A stretch of DNA of 64,000 nucleotides from Nonomuraea glycinis. Lineage in GTDB: Bacteria > Actinomycetota > Actinomycetes > Streptosporangiales > Streptosporangiaceae. Shown in pieces: positions 26,559 to 35,171 of this stretch. The stretch covers positions 1 through 64,000 of the forward strand of contig NZ_BMNK01000009.1 in NCBI RefSeq assembly GCF_014646515.1, given 5' to 3'. Within the stretch, counting starts at the first letter, position 1, and each line of letters begins with the position of its first letter. The notes beneath the pieces were generated by a model. That model saw only the letters and a program-made list of their open reading frames with translations. It was not told where the DNA came from and searched no databases. The position numbers were made by a program, and so were the translations under genes.

Positions 26559-26720
26559 ATCTTTTCCGTCGTCAGAGTGAAGAGCCGAGCGGCAACGCCT
26601 GCCGTTCACTCGATGCCGGTTTCACCCCGAGGTCGCTTTGATGGGGAAATATGACCGTATTTCCACCAGCCCGCTCGGGCCGCGACCTCACCATCCCCTC
26701 CTGAAATGAGAAACCACTCA

Positions 26721-27599
26721 ATGAATCGCATGCTCGCCGGCGTGGCCCTGGCTTCGGCCGCCGCGCTCATGGCGGCCACCCCCGCGCAGGCCGCCATCAC
26801 GCAGGCACCGGCCAAGCCGGTCACCGCCGTGAAGAAGCAGCTCGTTCCCGGCAAGGGAGTGACGTTCACCGAGCGCACCACCCTTGACTCCGGTCGGATG
26901 CGCGCGGTCTTCGTCCGGAGCAGCGGCACCTACCAGTTCAGCAGGTCCGGACTCGCCGCGTCGGACATCACGGGCAAGCTCAACATCAAGGCCAGCGATC
27001 TCGCCGACCTCGGCGAGGGCTCGATGTTCCAGTCGCTCGCCAAGCCCGAGCGTACGATCAGGATCGGCACCACCTCCTACCTCTCGGGCAGCGTCTGGGC
27101 CGAGCTGCTGCCCAGTGGCAAGACCTGGTACAAGGCCCCCGGGGGCCCGCCCGCCGGCTTCACCGGCATCTTCGGCCAGCCGCTGAACATCGTCGAGCCG
27201 GCCACGCTCAAGACCCTGTTCAAGAACGCCAAGCCGGCCACCGGCGGCTACACGGGCAAGATCTCCGTCCGTGACCTGCGCAAGGTCTCCGCGTACTACC
27301 GCGCCTCGTCGCCGGCCAAGCCCTCCGCCAAGACGCTGAAGTCCCAGATCACCTGGAGGCTCAGCGTGAACGCCAAGGGGCTGCCGACGCGCCTGGTGAC
27401 CATCGTGCCCGGCAACGCCCTGGCCGCGAGCGACGGCGCCGGCGAGAAGATGATCGTCGACACCCGCTACAACGGCTGGGGTGGCAAGGTCTCCATCAAG
27501 GCCCCTGCCGCCGACGAGGTCACGACCAAGCTGGACGGCGGCACCGGCGACGAGCAGGAGAGCGCGGAGAACCTCGACCTGTTCAACCTGCTGAAGTAG
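26721..27599 (+). CDS. Secreted LolA/LprG-like protein, copy 2
   Basis: A 292-residue paralogue of the preceding protein, with signal peptide (cleavage near PAQAA, residue 25), KKQLVPGKGVTF after it and YNGWGGKVSIKAPAADEV near the end. The C-terminus is acidic (GDEQESAENLDL). The start at 26721 is chosen to align with copy 1; 26706 is an alternative and no strong Shine-Dalgarno is seen. The 163-base spacer between the copies suggests a separate promoter. A lipid or glycolipid carrier role outside the membrane is inferred from fold only. Confidence 0.75.
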   Translation: MNRMLAGVALASAAALMAATPAQAAITQAPAKPVTAVKKQLVPGKGVTFTERTTLDSGRMRAVFVRSSGTYQFSRSGLAASDITGKLNIKASDLADLGEGSMFQSLAKPERTIRIGTTSYLSGSVWAELLPSGKTWYKAPGGPPAGFTGIFGQPLNIVEPATLKTLFKNAKPATGGYTGKISVRDLRKVSAYYRASSPAKPSAKTLKSQITWRLSVNAKGLPTRLVTIVPGNALAASDGAGEKMIVDTRYNGWGGKVSIKAPAADEVTTKLDGGTGDEQESAENLDLFNLLK

Positions 27600-27636
27600 A
27601 ACCGGCTTCAGCCTGCTGAAGGAGAACCGGCCTTCT
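27587..27636 (+). repeat. 25-bp tandem duplication of a gene end
   Basis: CCTGCTGAAG(T/G)AGAACCGGC followed by a few variable bases occurs at 27587 and again at 27612. The first copy contains the last codons and stop of the secreted protein gene; in the second the TAG has become GAG. Confidence 0.65.
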
Positions 27637-27640
27637 CCAG

Positions 27641-27677
27641 CCGCCGCGGTGACCTGACCCACGGGTCACCGCGGCGG
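27641..27677 (+). terminator. Strong hairpin after the second secreted protein gene
   Basis: CCGCCGCGGTGACC at 27641-27654 pairs perfectly over 14 bases with 27664-27677 around a 9-base loop. It stands between convergent genes and can act on both strands. No U-run follows. Confidence 0.6.
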
Positions 27678-27713
27678 TGACCCGGCCGGACAACCGGTAC
27701 CGCTCAGCCCGGC

Positions 27714-27741
27714 CCCCTTGCCTTCGTGAAGCGGCAAGGGG
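27714..27741 (-). terminator. Hairpin after galE
   Basis: CCCCTTGCC (27714-27722) and GGCAAGGGG (27733-27741) form a perfect 9-bp stem with a 10-base loop, 14 bases past the galE stop on the minus strand. Confidence 0.55.
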
Positions 27742-27754
27742 ACCGGTCGCTGGG

Positions 27755-28741
27755 TCAGCCCTTCAGGCGGGAGTCCCGCAGGCGGGCCCATTCCAGCGAG
27801 TGCCCGATCCCTTCCTCGACCGAGTAACGCGCTCGCCAGCCCAGCAGTCGCTCGGCGCGGTCGCTGCGGGTGTAGGCCCCGGCCACGTCGCCAGGACGCG
27901 CCCCGGTCTCCACCACGTCGATCGGCTGGTCCACGACCCGGTTGAACGCGTCGGCCAGCTCCCGCACGGTGGTGCCCGAGCCGGTGCCGAGGTTGATCAC
28001 GGAGGTCTCCGGGAGCAGCGAGTCGAACCGCTCCAGCGCCGCCACGTGCGCCGCGGCCAGGTCCCAGACGTGGACGTAGTCGCGGATGCCCGACCCGTCA
28101 CGCGTCGCGTAGTCCGTGCCGGTGATCTGGAACGGCACCCCCTCCTCGTACGCCTCGATCATCTTGCCGAGCGCGTGGCTGGGCCGTCTGAGCTGCAACC
28201 CGGTGCGCATCTGGGGGTCCGCGCCGATCGGGTTGAAGTAGCGCAGCGACAGCACGTCGATCGGCTGGGTCGCGGCGATGTCGGCGAACATGGCCTCGCA
28301 CACCACCTTGGTCCGGGCGTACGGGCTCTGCGGGTCGAGCGGTGACTCCTCGTCCACGGTGTGGTCCTCGCCCGCCCGGTAGATGGCCGCGGACGAGCTG
28401 AAGATCATCCGCGTGCACCCGTTGCGCAGCAGATGACCGGTGAACTCCAGGCTCTTGGTCACGTTCGCCCGGTAGTAGCGGACCGGGTCGGCCACCGAGT
28501 CGGGCACCACGATCAACGCCGCACAATGCACAACGGCCGCTATATCCGGATTTTCGGCAAATATCTGATCGATCAGCGCCCCGTCCCCGATGTCCCCCTC
28601 ATAGAACGCCCGCCCTTCGGCGAACTCACGCCGTCCGGTCACCAGGCTGTCGAGGATCACCGGAGTGATCCCCGCATCCAGGCACGCCGATGCGATCGTG
28701 CTGCCGATATAACCCGCCCCGCCCGAGATCAGTACACGCAC
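27755..28741 (-). CDS. galE: UDP-glucose 4-epimerase
   Basis: The 328-residue extended short-chain dehydrogenase interconverts UDP-glucose and UDP-galactose. It shows the NAD loop GGAGYIGS (8-15), VHCAAL, the active-site SSSAAIY and YARTK (Tyr and Lys), then RYFNPIGAD and RDYVHVWDLA. GTG start with AAGGTG upstream. It is monocistronic. Product sugars could serve the surface polymer encoded 20 kb away. The SSSAAIY in place of SSSAAVYG is a small variation. Confidence 0.9.
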   Translation of the reverse strand: MRVLISGGAGYIGSTIASACLDAGITPVILDSLVTGRREFAEGRAFYEGDIGDGALIDQIFAENPDIAAVVHCAALIVVPDSVADPVRYYRANVTKSLEFTGHLLRNGCTRMIFSSSAAIYRAGEDHTVDEESPLDPQSPYARTKVVCEAMFADIAATQPIDVLSLRYFNPIGADPQMRTGLQLRRPSHALGKMIEAYEEGVPFQITGTDYATRDGSGIRDYVHVWDLAAAHVAALERFDSLLPETSVINLGTGSGTTVRELADAFNRVVDQPIDVVETGARPGDVAGAYTRSDRAERLLGWRARYSVEEGIGHSLEWARLRDSRLKG

Positions 28742-28941
28742 CCGAGCACCTTATCCACCCCACACCAAGGAGATCTCGTACGTCGCGGAACCCGCCTCAC
28801 CCCACCCCCACCACGCCGGACATTTCATGAATTGGACCGTTACACCATCGTGATGCCGTCCAGGTACACGAAACTCCTGGCTCACCTGTCCCATCTGTGG
28901 CAGAACGCGTCACATGAGCACTTAGCCCAGGAGTACGACCC

Positions 28942-29982
28942 GTGAACCGCTTCCCCCGGCTACTGACCATGGCCGCACTGATCACCGTGACGGCCTGTAC
29001 GGCGGAAAGCACCCCCGTAACGCTGCACCAAGTGGACCAGCACCTGGCCGCGCAGGCCCTGCAGGCGCAGGCCGTACAGTCGCAGGCCCTGGAATCGCCG
29101 GACGGCCGGACCGCCGGAGCGCCCGTCAAGGCCGCGTCGGCGAGAGCCCGGACCGCCTCGAAGAAGCCCAAGCTGGGCATCACCGACATCACCCCCATGG
29201 GGGAGAAGAGCGAGAAGGTGGGCGTCGGCTTTCCGATCATCGTGACCTTCGACCGCGACGTGCGCCAGAGGGCGGCCGCCGAGGCGGTGCTGCGTGTCGA
29301 GGCCGACAAGCCCGTCGAGGGCGCCTGGCGGTGGGTGTCGGCCCGCAAGGTCGTCTACCGCACCAAGACCTACTGGAAGCCGAACCAGAAGGTGCTGTTC
29401 AAGGCCCTGCTCAACGAGATCCCCGGCAACGAGGCCGCCAAGAACGTCAGTCGCCGCTTCGCGGTCGGCCCGGCCAACATCTCGCTCGTCGACACCCGTA
29501 AGCACGTGATGAAGGTCTACCGGAACGGCAAGCTGGCGAAGAAGATCGCGATCAGCGCCGGTCGCGGCGGTTTCGTGCGCAACGGCGTCGACGTCTATCT
29601 GACGACCAGCGGCGTCCATCTGACGATGGGCAAGAAGGCCGTGGAGACCATGACCTCGTCCTGGATGGGCGTCACCGACCCCAAGGACCCGCGCTACTAC
29701 AAGGAGCAGATCCCGTGGGCGGTCCGCATCTCCGACAGCGGTGAGTACGTCCACCAGAGTTTCGGCGACTACCAGTATCTCGGCCGCTCCAACCAGAGCC
29801 ACGGCTGCGTCCGGGCCACCCCGGCCGGCGCCAGGTGGTTCTACGGCATCGCCCAGCGCGGTGACGTGGTCAAGATCGTAGGCACCAAGCGCAAGCTCGA
29901 CTGGCGCAACGGCTGGAGCTACTGGCAGCTCAACTGGACCCAGTGGAAGCAGGGCAGCGCCCTGCGCACCCCCCAGACCTGA
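28942..29982 (+). CDS. L,D-transpeptidase lipoprotein (Ig-like plus YkuD)
   Basis: A 346-residue envelope protein. The signal ends in a lipobox (ITVTAC, Cys19). A Gln/Ala-rich linker follows to about 70, then an Ig-like domain (about 75-170) and the YkuD catalytic domain (about 175-315) with the active motif SHGCVRATP (Cys near 290) and the preceding HQSFGD-type His. It forms 3-3 cross-links in peptidoglycan or attaches proteins to it. GTG start with AGGAG 8 bases before. The C-terminal Trp-rich tail is typical of actinobacterial members. The 200-base upstream spacer shows no other gene. Confidence 0.93.
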   Translation: MNRFPRLLTMAALITVTACTAESTPVTLHQVDQHLAAQALQAQAVQSQALESPDGRTAGAPVKAASARARTASKKPKLGITDITPMGEKSEKVGVGFPIIVTFDRDVRQRAAAEAVLRVEADKPVEGAWRWVSARKVVYRTKTYWKPNQKVLFKALLNEIPGNEAAKNVSRRFAVGPANISLVDTRKHVMKVYRNGKLAKKIAISAGRGGFVRNGVDVYLTTSGVHLTMGKKAVETMTSSWMGVTDPKDPRYYKEQIPWAVRISDSGEYVHQSFGDYQYLGRSNQSHGCVRATPAGARWFYGIAQRGDVVKIVGTKRKLDWRNGWSYWQLNWTQWKQGSALRTPQT

Positions 29983-29988
29983 CGCCAC

Positions 29989-30016
29989 GCGGCGCACTCC
30001 CTTCGGAGTGCGCCGC
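29989..30016. terminator. Bidirectional terminator between the transpeptidase and pcrA
   Basis: GCGGCGCACTCC, loop CTTC, GGAGTGCGCCGC is a perfect 12-bp stem with a stable tetraloop-sized turn, centred between two convergent genes with 6 and 8 bases to the stops. Confidence 0.75.
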
Positions 30017-30024
30017 CCTCAAGG

Positions 30025-32277
30025 TCAGAGCTTCTCCACCGGCGCGTACGCCAGCAGCAGGACCTTCTCTCCCCCGGTCCCGAAGTCGATCTTGACCTTG
30101 GTCTTCTCCGCCACCCCGTCCACCGACACCACCGTGCCCAGGCCGAACGCGTCGTGCGTGACCCGATCGCCGGGATTGAGCGTGGGAATGGTCCGGCCGC
30201 CGCTCTTCTTGGCCGCCACCGCCGGCGCGGGCTCGCGGCGGGTGGCGGCGTTCCAGGCGGACTTGCCCGGGTCGGTTCGCCAGTCGATGAGCGACCCCGG
30301 CACCTCGCTGACGAACCTCGATGCGGGGTTGAACGACGGGGAGCCCCAGGAACTGCGCACCGCGGCGCGGGTGAGGTAGAGGCGCTGCTGGGCCCTGGTG
30401 ATGCCGACGTAGGCCAGGCGGCGCTCCTCCTCCAGCTCCTTCGGCTCGCCCAGCGAGCGGACGTGCGGGAAGACCCCGTCCTCCATGGCCGTCAGGAAGA
30501 CGACCGGGAACTCCAGGCCCTTGGCGGTGTGCAGGGTCATCAGCGTCACCACGCCCTGGCCGCCGTCGGCGTCGGGGATCTGGTCGGCGTCGGCCACCAG
30601 CGACACCTGCTCCAGGAACTCCACCAGCGTGCCCTCGGGATTGGCGTCCTCGAACTCCGAGGCCACCGAGATCAGCTCGTTGAGGTTTTCCAGCCGCGAC
30701 TCGTCCTGCGGGTCCTCCGACGCCTCCAGCTCGGCGCGGTAGCCGGTGGCGATCAGCACCTCCTCGGCCAGCGCGGACGGCGGCATGCCCTCACCCTTGG
30801 CGATCAGCTCCTCGACCAGCGCGACGAACTCCTTGATCGCATTGAGCGAGCGAGTCGCCATGCCGTATGCCTCGTCCGCGCGCCGCAGCGCGTCCCAGAA
30901 CGGGATCCGCTCGCGGGTCGCGAACGCCTCGACCATCGCCTCGGCCCGGTCGCCGATGCCGCGCTTGGGCACGTTGAGGATGCGCCGCAGCGACACCACG
31001 TCCAGCGGGTTGGCCAGCAGCCGCAGGTAGGCCAGCAGGTCCTTGACCTCTTTGCGCTCGTAGAAGCGCACGCCGCCGACCACCTTGTAGGGCAGGCCGG
31101 TGCGGATGAAGATCTCCTCGAAGACGCGGGAGGCGGCGTTGGTGCGGTAGAAGATCGCGACGTCGCCCGCCTTGACGTCGTCCTCGTCGCTGAGCCGGTC
31201 GACCTCCTGCGCGACGAACATGGCCTCGTCGTGCTCGTTGTCCGCGACGTACCCAATGATCTTGGGTCCGTCGCCCTGGTCGGACCAGAGGTTCTTCGGC
31301 TTGCGTGACTCGTTGCGGGAGATGACCGCGTTGGCGGCGGCCAGGATGTTCTGGGTGGAGCGGTAGTTCTGCTCCAGCAGGATGGTGCGCGCGTCGGGGT
31401 AGTCGCGCTCGAACTCCAGGATGTTGCGGATCGTCGCGCCACGGAAGGCGTAGATCGACTGGTCCGCGTCGCCGACCACGCACAGCTGCGACTGGTCGGC
31501 GCCGGAGCGGACCAGCTCGCCGTCGGAGGTGCGCAGCTCGGGACGGCCCACCAGCTCCCTGATCAGGATGTACTGGGCGTGGTTGGTGTCCTGGTATTCG
31601 TCGACGAGGACGTGCCTGAACCGTAGCCGGTAGTGCTCGGCGACGTCGGGGAAGAGCTGGAACAACGTCACCGTGTTCATGATGATGTCGTCGAAGTCCA
31701 TGGCGCCGGCCTCGGTGAGCTTGAGCTGATAGCTCTTGTAGGCCTGGGCGAGCGTCTTCTCCAGGTGGGAGCCCGCCCGGTCCATGGCGGTCTCGTAGTC
31801 GATCAGCTCGTTCTTGAAGTTGCTCACCTGGGCGGAGAACGACCTGGGCGGATAGCGCTTCGGGTCGAGCTCCATCTCCCGGCAGACCATCGCCATCAGC
31901 CGCTGCGAGTCGGCCTGGTCGTAGATGGAGAAGCTGGAGGGGAAGCCGAGCCGCTTGGCCTCGCGCCGCAGGATCCGCATGCAGGCGCTGTGGAACGTCA
32001 TCACCCACATCGCCTTGGAGCGCGGCCCGACGAGCTTGTCGATGCGGTCCTTCATCTCGCGGGCGGCCTTGTTGGTGAAGGTGATCGCCAGGATCTCGCC
32101 CGGGTGCACCTCCCGCTCGGCCAGCAGGTAGGCGATGCGGTGGGTGAGCACCCGCGTCTTGCCCGAGCCCGCCCCCGCCACGATCAGCAGCGGGCTGTCA
32201 TAGTGGATCACGGCCTCGCGCTGCTGCGCGTTGAGGCCATCGAGCAAGGGGTGGTCAACAGGGACTCGGGTCGGCAC
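30025..32277 (-). CDS. pcrA: ATP-dependent DNA helicase PcrA/UvrD
   Basis: The 750-residue superfamily 1A helicase unwinds DNA 3' to 5' in repair and replication restart. Visible motifs: Q-motif LNAQQREAV, Walker A GAGSGKT (35-41), motif Ia TFTNKAAREMKDR, Walker B LVDEYQDTNHAQ, motif III GDADQSIYAFRGA, and the C-terminal LMTLHTAKGLEFPVVF and EERRLAYVGITRA. The tail (about 690-750) is the usual PcrA RNA-polymerase-binding Tudor-like domain (GDRVTHDAFGLGTVVSV). GTG start preceded by AGGTGG. Confidence 0.95.
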   Translation of the reverse strand: MPTRVPVDHPLLDGLNAQQREAVIHYDSPLLIVAGAGSGKTRVLTHRIAYLLAEREVHPGEILAITFTNKAAREMKDRIDKLVGPRSKAMWVMTFHSACMRILRREAKRLGFPSSFSIYDQADSQRLMAMVCREMELDPKRYPPRSFSAQVSNFKNELIDYETAMDRAGSHLEKTLAQAYKSYQLKLTEAGAMDFDDIIMNTVTLFQLFPDVAEHYRLRFRHVLVDEYQDTNHAQYILIRELVGRPELRTSDGELVRSGADQSQLCVVGDADQSIYAFRGATIRNILEFERDYPDARTILLEQNYRSTQNILAAANAVISRNESRKPKNLWSDQGDGPKIIGYVADNEHDEAMFVAQEVDRLSDEDDVKAGDVAIFYRTNAASRVFEEIFIRTGLPYKVVGGVRFYERKEVKDLLAYLRLLANPLDVVSLRRILNVPKRGIGDRAEAMVEAFATRERIPFWDALRRADEAYGMATRSLNAIKEFVALVEELIAKGEGMPPSALAEEVLIATGYRAELEASEDPQDESRLENLNELISVASEFEDANPEGTLVEFLEQVSLVADADQIPDADGGQGVVTLMTLHTAKGLEFPVVFLTAMEDGVFPHVRSLGEPKELEEERRLAYVGITRAQQRLYLTRAAVRSSWGSPSFNPASRFVSEVPGSLIDWRTDPGKSAWNAATRREPAPAVAAKKSGGRTIPTLNPGDRVTHDAFGLGTVVSVDGVAEKTKVKIDFGTGGEKVLLLAYAPVEKL

Positions 32278-32371
32278 CCACCTAGGTTATGACCCCTCAC
32301 CGACAAACGGTGCCCGGAATGCCGACGCCGGGGCGCTCGTTGTGCCCAACGACCATCAGGGAGGAATGACC

Positions 32372-33091
32372 ATGCTGCCCGAGAGTGAGATCGACAGGGT
32401 GCTCGTTGTGTCCGCGCACCCGGACGACGCCGACTTCGGGGCCGCCGGGACCGTCGCGCTCTTCGGTGAGAGAGGCGTCAAGGTGACGTACCTGATGGTC
32501 ACGGACGGCGACGCGGGCGGCAACGAACGCACGCTCGACAACTCCGGCATGGCCGAGCTCCGCAGAGCGGAGCAGACCGCGGCGGCCAAGTGCGTCGGCG
32601 TCACCGACCTGCGCTTCCTCGCCTATCCCGACGGCGCCGTGGTCGCCTCGCTCGAACTGCGCAAGGCGATCACCAGGGTCATCCGGCAGGTACGGCCGGA
32701 CCTGGTGATCACCCACCACCCCGACCGCAACTACCAGTTCATCGCCCCCAGCCACCCCGACCACCGCGCGGTGGGCGGCAGCACCCTGGACGCCGTCTAT
32801 CCGGACGCCCGCAACCCCTACGCCTTTCCTGAGCTGCTGCTGGAGGAAGGCCTGGAGGCATGGACCGCCCGCGAGGTCTGGCTGGTCGGCGGCTCGACGC
32901 CCAACCACTACGTGGACATCACCGACGTGATCGACCGCAGGCTGGCGGCGCTGCAGTCGCACGTCAGCCAGGTCGCGCACGTCGAGGGGTTCGCCGACTT
33001 CATCAAGGGCCGCTCCGCCGCCTGGGCCGAGCGAGCGGGCTTCGCCGAAGGCCGTTACGCCGAGGGCTTCCAGGTCGTCGCCACGGCCTGA
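32372..33091 (+). CDS. PIG-L family deacetylase
   Basis: A 239-residue zinc-dependent LmbE/PIG-L hydrolase. AHPDDADF (15-22) supplies two zinc ligands and the catalytic Asp; HPDHRAVG near residue 130 gives the third His. Relatives remove acetyl groups from GlcNAc conjugates (mycothiol MshB) or cleave mycothiol conjugates (Mca). The substrate cannot be assigned here. ATG at 32372 lies 7 bases from AGGGAGG; an ATG six bases earlier is too close to it. Confidence 0.88.
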   Translation: MLPESEIDRVLVVSAHPDDADFGAAGTVALFGERGVKVTYLMVTDGDAGGNERTLDNSGMAELRRAEQTAAAKCVGVTDLRFLAYPDGAVVASLELRKAITRVIRQVRPDLVITHHPDRNYQFIAPSHPDHRAVGGSTLDAVYPDARNPYAFPELLLEEGLEAWTAREVWLVGGSTPNHYVDITDVIDRRLAALQSHVSQVAHVEGFADFIKGRSAAWAERAGFAEGRYAEGFQVVATA

Positions 33092-33096
33092 CCCGG

Positions 33097-33116
33097 CGGT
33101 CGGCCGACAGCGACCG
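33097..33116. terminator. Small hairpin between PIG-L and vapC genes
   Basis: CGGTCG and CGACCG form a 6-bp stem with an 8-base loop in the 25-base space between convergent genes. Modest stability makes this a weak terminator candidate. Confidence 0.3.
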
Positions 33117-33530
33117 TCAGGGCACGGATCCGGGCGGCACCACCCATAGCGACGGCTGCCCGGTGATCTCGGAGATGCGGTCGAAGTCCCGGTCGTAGTG
33201 CAGGACCGTGGCACCGTGCACTTCGGCGCAGGCGGCGATCAGCAGGTCCGCCGGACCGATGCCGCGATGCTGTGCAGCCCGCACCAACTGCTCCTGGACC
33301 TCACACGCCCGCTTGTATACGTGGTCCCCCATGGAAAACTGGATCACCTGCTGCTGCGCGCGGCGAATGCGCTGGAAATGAGCGGGATCACGAGCGCTGT
33401 AGCAGACCTCGAGATCGATGATGGGGCACGTGGCGACGACTTGAGCCGCGTACAGCGGATGGAGGGCCTTGGCCACCACCTCGCTGGTGCGGATGCGCGC
33501 CAGCGCGCTCTTGTCGAGGAGATAGATCAC
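33117..33530 (-). CDS. vapC: VapC-type PIN-domain toxin
   Basis: A 137-residue PIN ribonuclease with the acidic residues Asp6 (YLLDKSAL), Glu41 (IIDLEVCYSAR), Asp95 (GPADLLIAA) and Asp113/115 (LHYDRDFDRI) that bind Mg2+. VapC toxins cut tRNA or rRNA. GTG at 33530 overlaps the vapB stop in GTGA, so the toxin is made by coupled translation after the antitoxin. Upstream in-frame sequence belongs to other frames of vapB. All catalytic residues are intact. Confidence 0.92.
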   Translation of the reverse strand: MIYLLDKSALARIRTSEVVAKALHPLYAAQVVATCPIIDLEVCYSARDPAHFQRIRRAQQQVIQFSMGDHVYKRACEVQEQLVRAAQHRGIGPADLLIAACAEVHGATVLHYDRDFDRISEITGQPSLWVVPPGSVP

Positions 33531-33751
33531 TCCTGTAGCGGCCACGCATGCTTCATGACCTCCGGATCCAGGAGATCCGGACTCCCCTCCGTCCGCCAGA
33601 ACTCGAACGCCTCGATCGCGCTCTCCCTTTCCTTGTCGCGGTCGAGCACCGAACGCAGGGCTGTGTGCACCGTCTCCTTCATGTTGCCCGTGCCCAGTCT
33701 GTCCTGGACTGCCTGCAGGAGCTCCTTGTCGATGTCGATAACGGTCCGCAT
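33527..33751 (-). CDS. vapB: VapB-type antitoxin
   Basis: A 74-residue protein with an N-terminal ribbon-helix-helix (RTVIDIDKELLQAVQDRLG, then KETVHTALRSVLDRDKERE), which binds DNA as a dimer, and a C-terminal tail (FEFWRTEGSPDLLDPEVMKHAW) that should occupy the VapC active site. GGAGGTGA precedes the ATG. Two palindromes directly upstream are the expected autoregulatory operators. Confidence 0.92.
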   Translation of the reverse strand: MRTVIDIDKELLQAVQDRLGTGNMKETVHTALRSVLDRDKERESAIEAFEFWRTEGSPDLLDPEVMKHAWPLQE

Positions 33752-33774
33752 GGGACATCACCTCCGTACCTCCA

Positions 33775-33807
33775 GCGTATATCACGGCTCGTGATCTTGA
33801 TATACGC
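33775..33807. promoter_or_regulatory. vapBC operator 1, nested palindrome
   Basis: GCGTATATCA (33775-33784) and TGATATACGC (33798-33807) are a perfect 10-bp inverted repeat. Inside lies TCACG-GCT-CGTGA (33782-33794). Position 24 bases upstream of vapB is as expected for ribbon-helix-helix autoregulation. Confidence 0.7.
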
Positions 33808-33808
33808 A

Positions 33809-33836
33809 CTCTTCGTAATCTTCTCATCACGAAGAG
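33809..33836. promoter_or_regulatory. vapBC operator 2
   Basis: CTCTTCGT (33809-33816) and ACGAAGAG (33829-33836) form a perfect 8-bp inverted repeat around a 12-base spacer, next to operator 1 but of different sequence. It may bind the same complex or be part of the promoter. Confidence 0.5.
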
Positions 33837-33879
33837 GCGCAACGGAGACGCTAGGGCATCCAAAACCTTGTAAAGACCG

Positions 33880-34002
33880 GTGACTCCGGTCGGGTGGGAA
33901 CGGTCTTCCTCTCAGGCGGACATTTCTTATGCCACAGAGGAATTCGAGCAGGTCAAGCCCGACAATCGAGACTTGCTCACTTTCGAGGAAGCGCCGCGGT
34001 GA
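33880..34002 (+). pseudogene. Possible short ORF or 3' gene remnant
   Basis: A frame open from 33874 to the TGA at 34002 could read about 40 residues from GTG at 33880; its end, YATEEFEQVKP then NRDLLTFEEAPR, is acidic and has coding-like third positions. No Shine-Dalgarno or known domain is seen. It may be the decayed end of an acidic protein. It lies between vapB's promoter and the DUF2804 gene, on the opposite strand from both. Confidence 0.2.
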
Positions 34003-34014
34003 GGGCCGTGGCCG

Positions 34015-35004
34015 TCACCATCGCTGGCGGGCCTCCTCGGCCCACCCGGTCAGGCCGTCGAGGTCGATCCAGGCGCCGTCGTCGGCCTGCGCCCGGCCGC
34101 TGAAATGGCCGAAGCACTGGTGCGTCTCGGAGCCCACGACGCCCAGCTCGGTACGGGCGACCCTCTCGTGGAACGGCGTGAACTCCGCCTCCACCCGGTC
34201 CCCCGTGATCCGCCACGGCCGCAACCAGTCGTCGCGGTCGTAGTGCCACGCCAGTTCCTCACCGATCTTGTGCAGCCGCCCGTCGACGAAGAGCGCGTTC
34301 TCGGTCATACCGGTGCCCTCGGTCCACTTCCCGCCGAGCTGGATCGCCCTCCCGGGCGCGCTGCCCGCCGCCCAGTTCCACACCATCCGGTACGGCCACC
34401 GCCCCCGGCCGTGGTCGAGCACCGCGAACGAGTCCTCCTCGCGCACCAGGTGCTCCGCCGAGTCCAGCACCAGCCGCCCGCGCACCGGCCGCCCGACATC
34501 CTTGACCGTGTACTGGAACAGGCGCGGCCCCCACGGCACCACCACGCCCAGCGACTCGTGCCCGTCCGGCAAGGGCATCTCCAGGTCCACCTCGACGCCC
34601 GGCGCCACGGCCCGCAGGGTGGTGCCGCCGGGGCTCTGCCGGATGTCGATGGCCAGGCTGCCGCCACGCGCGCGGGCCGTGCCCTCGCCGCTGCGGTCCG
34701 GCATGACGGTGCCGCGCGCCAGCGGCACCACGGCGTCCTTCGACACCTCCGCCCCGGTGGCACGGTCGAGCACGTAGATGCCGTGCACGCCCGCGTAGTC
34801 GATCGAGGACGCCACGATGCCGATCACGTGCGCGGGGGTGACGACGCCCCAGTATTCCCACCGCTTGGTCCGCCCCCAGCCTCGCAGGTTGGCCCGATGC
34901 AACGGCCGCCGCGTCCAGCCGACCGCCTCCGGATCGAGCCGCCCATCGGGCAGGCACAGATCGACGGGCGCGGTGATCTCAGTCTCGCCAGTTCGGGAGA
35001 TCAC
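34015..35004 (-). CDS. DUF2804 family protein
   Basis: A 329-residue soluble protein matching the DUF2804 family, seen from its length, the LHRANLRGWGRTKRWEYWG start region, and MVWNWAAGS, QLGGKWTEGTGMTENALF and HQCFGHFSG near the end. The family is proposed to have a lipocalin-like beta structure; no reaction is known. GTG start with GGGG upstream. It appears monocistronic; the 167-base space to the CPBP gene holds no recognised gene. Confidence 0.85.
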   Translation of the reverse strand: MISRTGETEITAPVDLCLPDGRLDPEAVGWTRRPLHRANLRGWGRTKRWEYWGVVTPAHVIGIVASSIDYAGVHGIYVLDRATGAEVSKDAVVPLARGTVMPDRSGEGTARARGGSLAIDIRQSPGGTTLRAVAPGVEVDLEMPLPDGHESLGVVVPWGPRLFQYTVKDVGRPVRGRLVLDSAEHLVREEDSFAVLDHGRGRWPYRMVWNWAAGSAPGRAIQLGGKWTEGTGMTENALFVDGRLHKIGEELAWHYDRDDWLRPWRITGDRVEAEFTPFHERVARTELGVVGSETHQCFGHFSGRAQADDGAWIDLDGLTGWAEEARQRW

Positions 35005-35171
35005 TCGCCACGACCCCCATCACTCCGCGCCACCAAAAACCCGGCAGCACACTCGATACGTGCCCCATTCACCACAAAGCCGACGGCAGCCTACTGGCCA
35101 CAACCCTCACAACGACACCCTGCCGGACACGACCCTCGATAGTCTTCGCACCCCGAAAGCCCGACGGCAGC

